Of a DNA stretch of 5,196 nt, positions 4,653 to 5,196 are shown piece by piece. Every line of letters begins with the position of its first letter. Position 1 is the stretch's first letter. The translations under genes and the position numbers were made by a program. Under the pieces are notes generated by a model. The model was given only the letters and a program-made list of their open reading frames with translations. It did not search any database and had not been told where the DNA came from. Source of the DNA: Desulfobacteraceae bacterium 4572_19. Its GTDB lineage: Bacteria > Desulfobacterota > Desulfobacteria > Desulfobacterales > NBLS01. The stretch covers positions 1-5,196 of the forward strand of contig NBLS01000105.1 in assembly GCA_002084385.1 (NCBI GenBank). The letters are read 5' to 3'.

Positions 4653-5196
4653 ATGAAAATAAATCCAAAGAATGTGAAAATCATATTGGCAGAAGATGCT
4701 AAAACAATGAGAAAAATTGAGATAAATATCTTAAATTCGCTTGGTTATACAGATATTATTGAGGCAGAAGACGGGCTTGAGGCGAAAAATATTCTACAGA
4801 GTAAAAACAGGTAAAAAAAGCGAAAGTCGCCGGGGTAACAAATATAGTTGCCAAGCCTTTTACGTTAGAAGAGTTACAGGCAAAGATTGAACAAGCCCTT
4901 GATCCTGAACAGAGCAAAACAAAATCTTCGCCAAAAAGAGTTAGAAAAACAGCATCGGGCAAAACCAGACTTAGGGTTGCTCATTTGCAGATTACAGATC
5001 ACCTGTTACTTGGCCTGGTTAAAGAAAAAATTGAAACCGGTCTTGTAAAACCTAAAAATTTTGAACTTGAAACACAATTGATGGGCAGTTGGAACCCTGT
5101 TGCTGAGGCCATTGAAAATAATGAGGTTGATGCCGCCTTTATTCTGGCTCCCATTGCAATGGATCTGTTTGCCCATGGCACTCCCATTAACACAGT
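4653..5196 (+). pseudogene. Receiver domain fused to substrate-binding-like domain, internally deleted, 3' end outside window
   Basis: ATG 4653 directly follows the parA stop, and AAGGTG (4642-4647) is its ribosome site. The first frame encodes the start of a CheY-like receiver: ILAEDAKTMRK with acidic-pocket E14 and D15, then IIEAEDGLEA. It stops at TAA 4812-4814 after 53 residues. The -1 frame, open from 4805, resumes with VKKAKVAGVTNIVAKPFT, the end of a receiver including the conserved Lys of the KPF motif. The middle, including the phosphoacceptor Asp and the following Thr/Ser region (roughly 40-50 residues), is absent. A charged linker (SKTKSSPKRVRKTASGK) leads into a domain beginning RLRVAHLQITDHLLLG with SWNPVAEAIENNEVDAAF and LAPIAMDLFAHG. 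This resembles NrtA/SsuA/NMT1-type ABC transporter substrate-binding proteins. No signal peptide precedes it, so an intact version would be a cytoplasmic ligand-sensing response regulator. As written it cannot be phosphorylated. Confidence 0.75.

Noticed and set aside
4803..4822. Programmed ribosomal frameshift at the A-run in the receiver gene
   Set aside because: The seven-A run overlaps and follows the zero-frame stop, TAAAAAC does not fit the X XXY YYZ rule, and the middle of the receiver is missing, so a deletion explains the break better.

Overview
The window is visibly AT-rich bacterial DNA. The best guess for its source is a sulfate-reducing bacterium of the Desulfobacterota (Desulfobacteraceae-like). 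That guess rests on recalled family resemblance: the short 'TCSDYR' protein, the GGQ release-factor-like protein, and the ParA next to a receiver/substrate-binding fusion. No taxonomic marker is present.

The left part (1-2104) is read from the minus strand. An unrecognised protein gene (1-951) runs off the left edge and carries a +1 frameshift near 277-279; it has a weak, uncertain resemblance to diadenylate-cyclase-like (DisA_N) proteins. Upstream of it lie a class II sugar-phosphate aldolase very like FucA (1164-1940) and a 54-residue conserved small protein (1940-2104), which overlap by one base at a TAATG stop/start and so form one translationally coupled unit.

The middle (2105-3985) is read from the plus strand and holds two genes between two repeat-rich stretches. 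The genes are a 107-residue GGQ ribosome-rescue/release-factor-like protein and an overlapping MgtC-family membrane protein that lacks an ordinary start codon. The first repeat-rich stretch contains a REP-like hairpin, a repeat shared with 1101-1144, and a clear 147-bp non-autonomous element (2343-2489). This element has GTAA-type ends and a perfect 8-bp target duplication CATAACAG, which points to the IS66 family. It sits in the 5' leader of the release-factor gene and contains a 99-nt palindrome. The second stretch (3559-3985) holds a 26-bp palindrome, a decayed copy of one arm of the same element, and a segment bounded by a 14-bp inverted repeat.

The right part (3986-5196, plus strand) is a former operon: a ParA/Soj-like ATPase, then a two-component receiver domain fused to a substrate-binding-protein-like domain that has no signal peptide. 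Both genes have lost an internal block and changed frame at the gap, so both look inactive as written. With the frameshift at 277-279 and the abnormal release-factor/mgtC junction, four of the seven gene loci (five of the seven genes, since the junction involves two) show lesions or an abnormal boundary. This means either a decaying genome or assembly collapse, and the two need to be told apart. If intact relatives exist, the ParA plus cytoplasmic receiver/ligand-binding fusion is the most interesting candidate for an undescribed sensory module.
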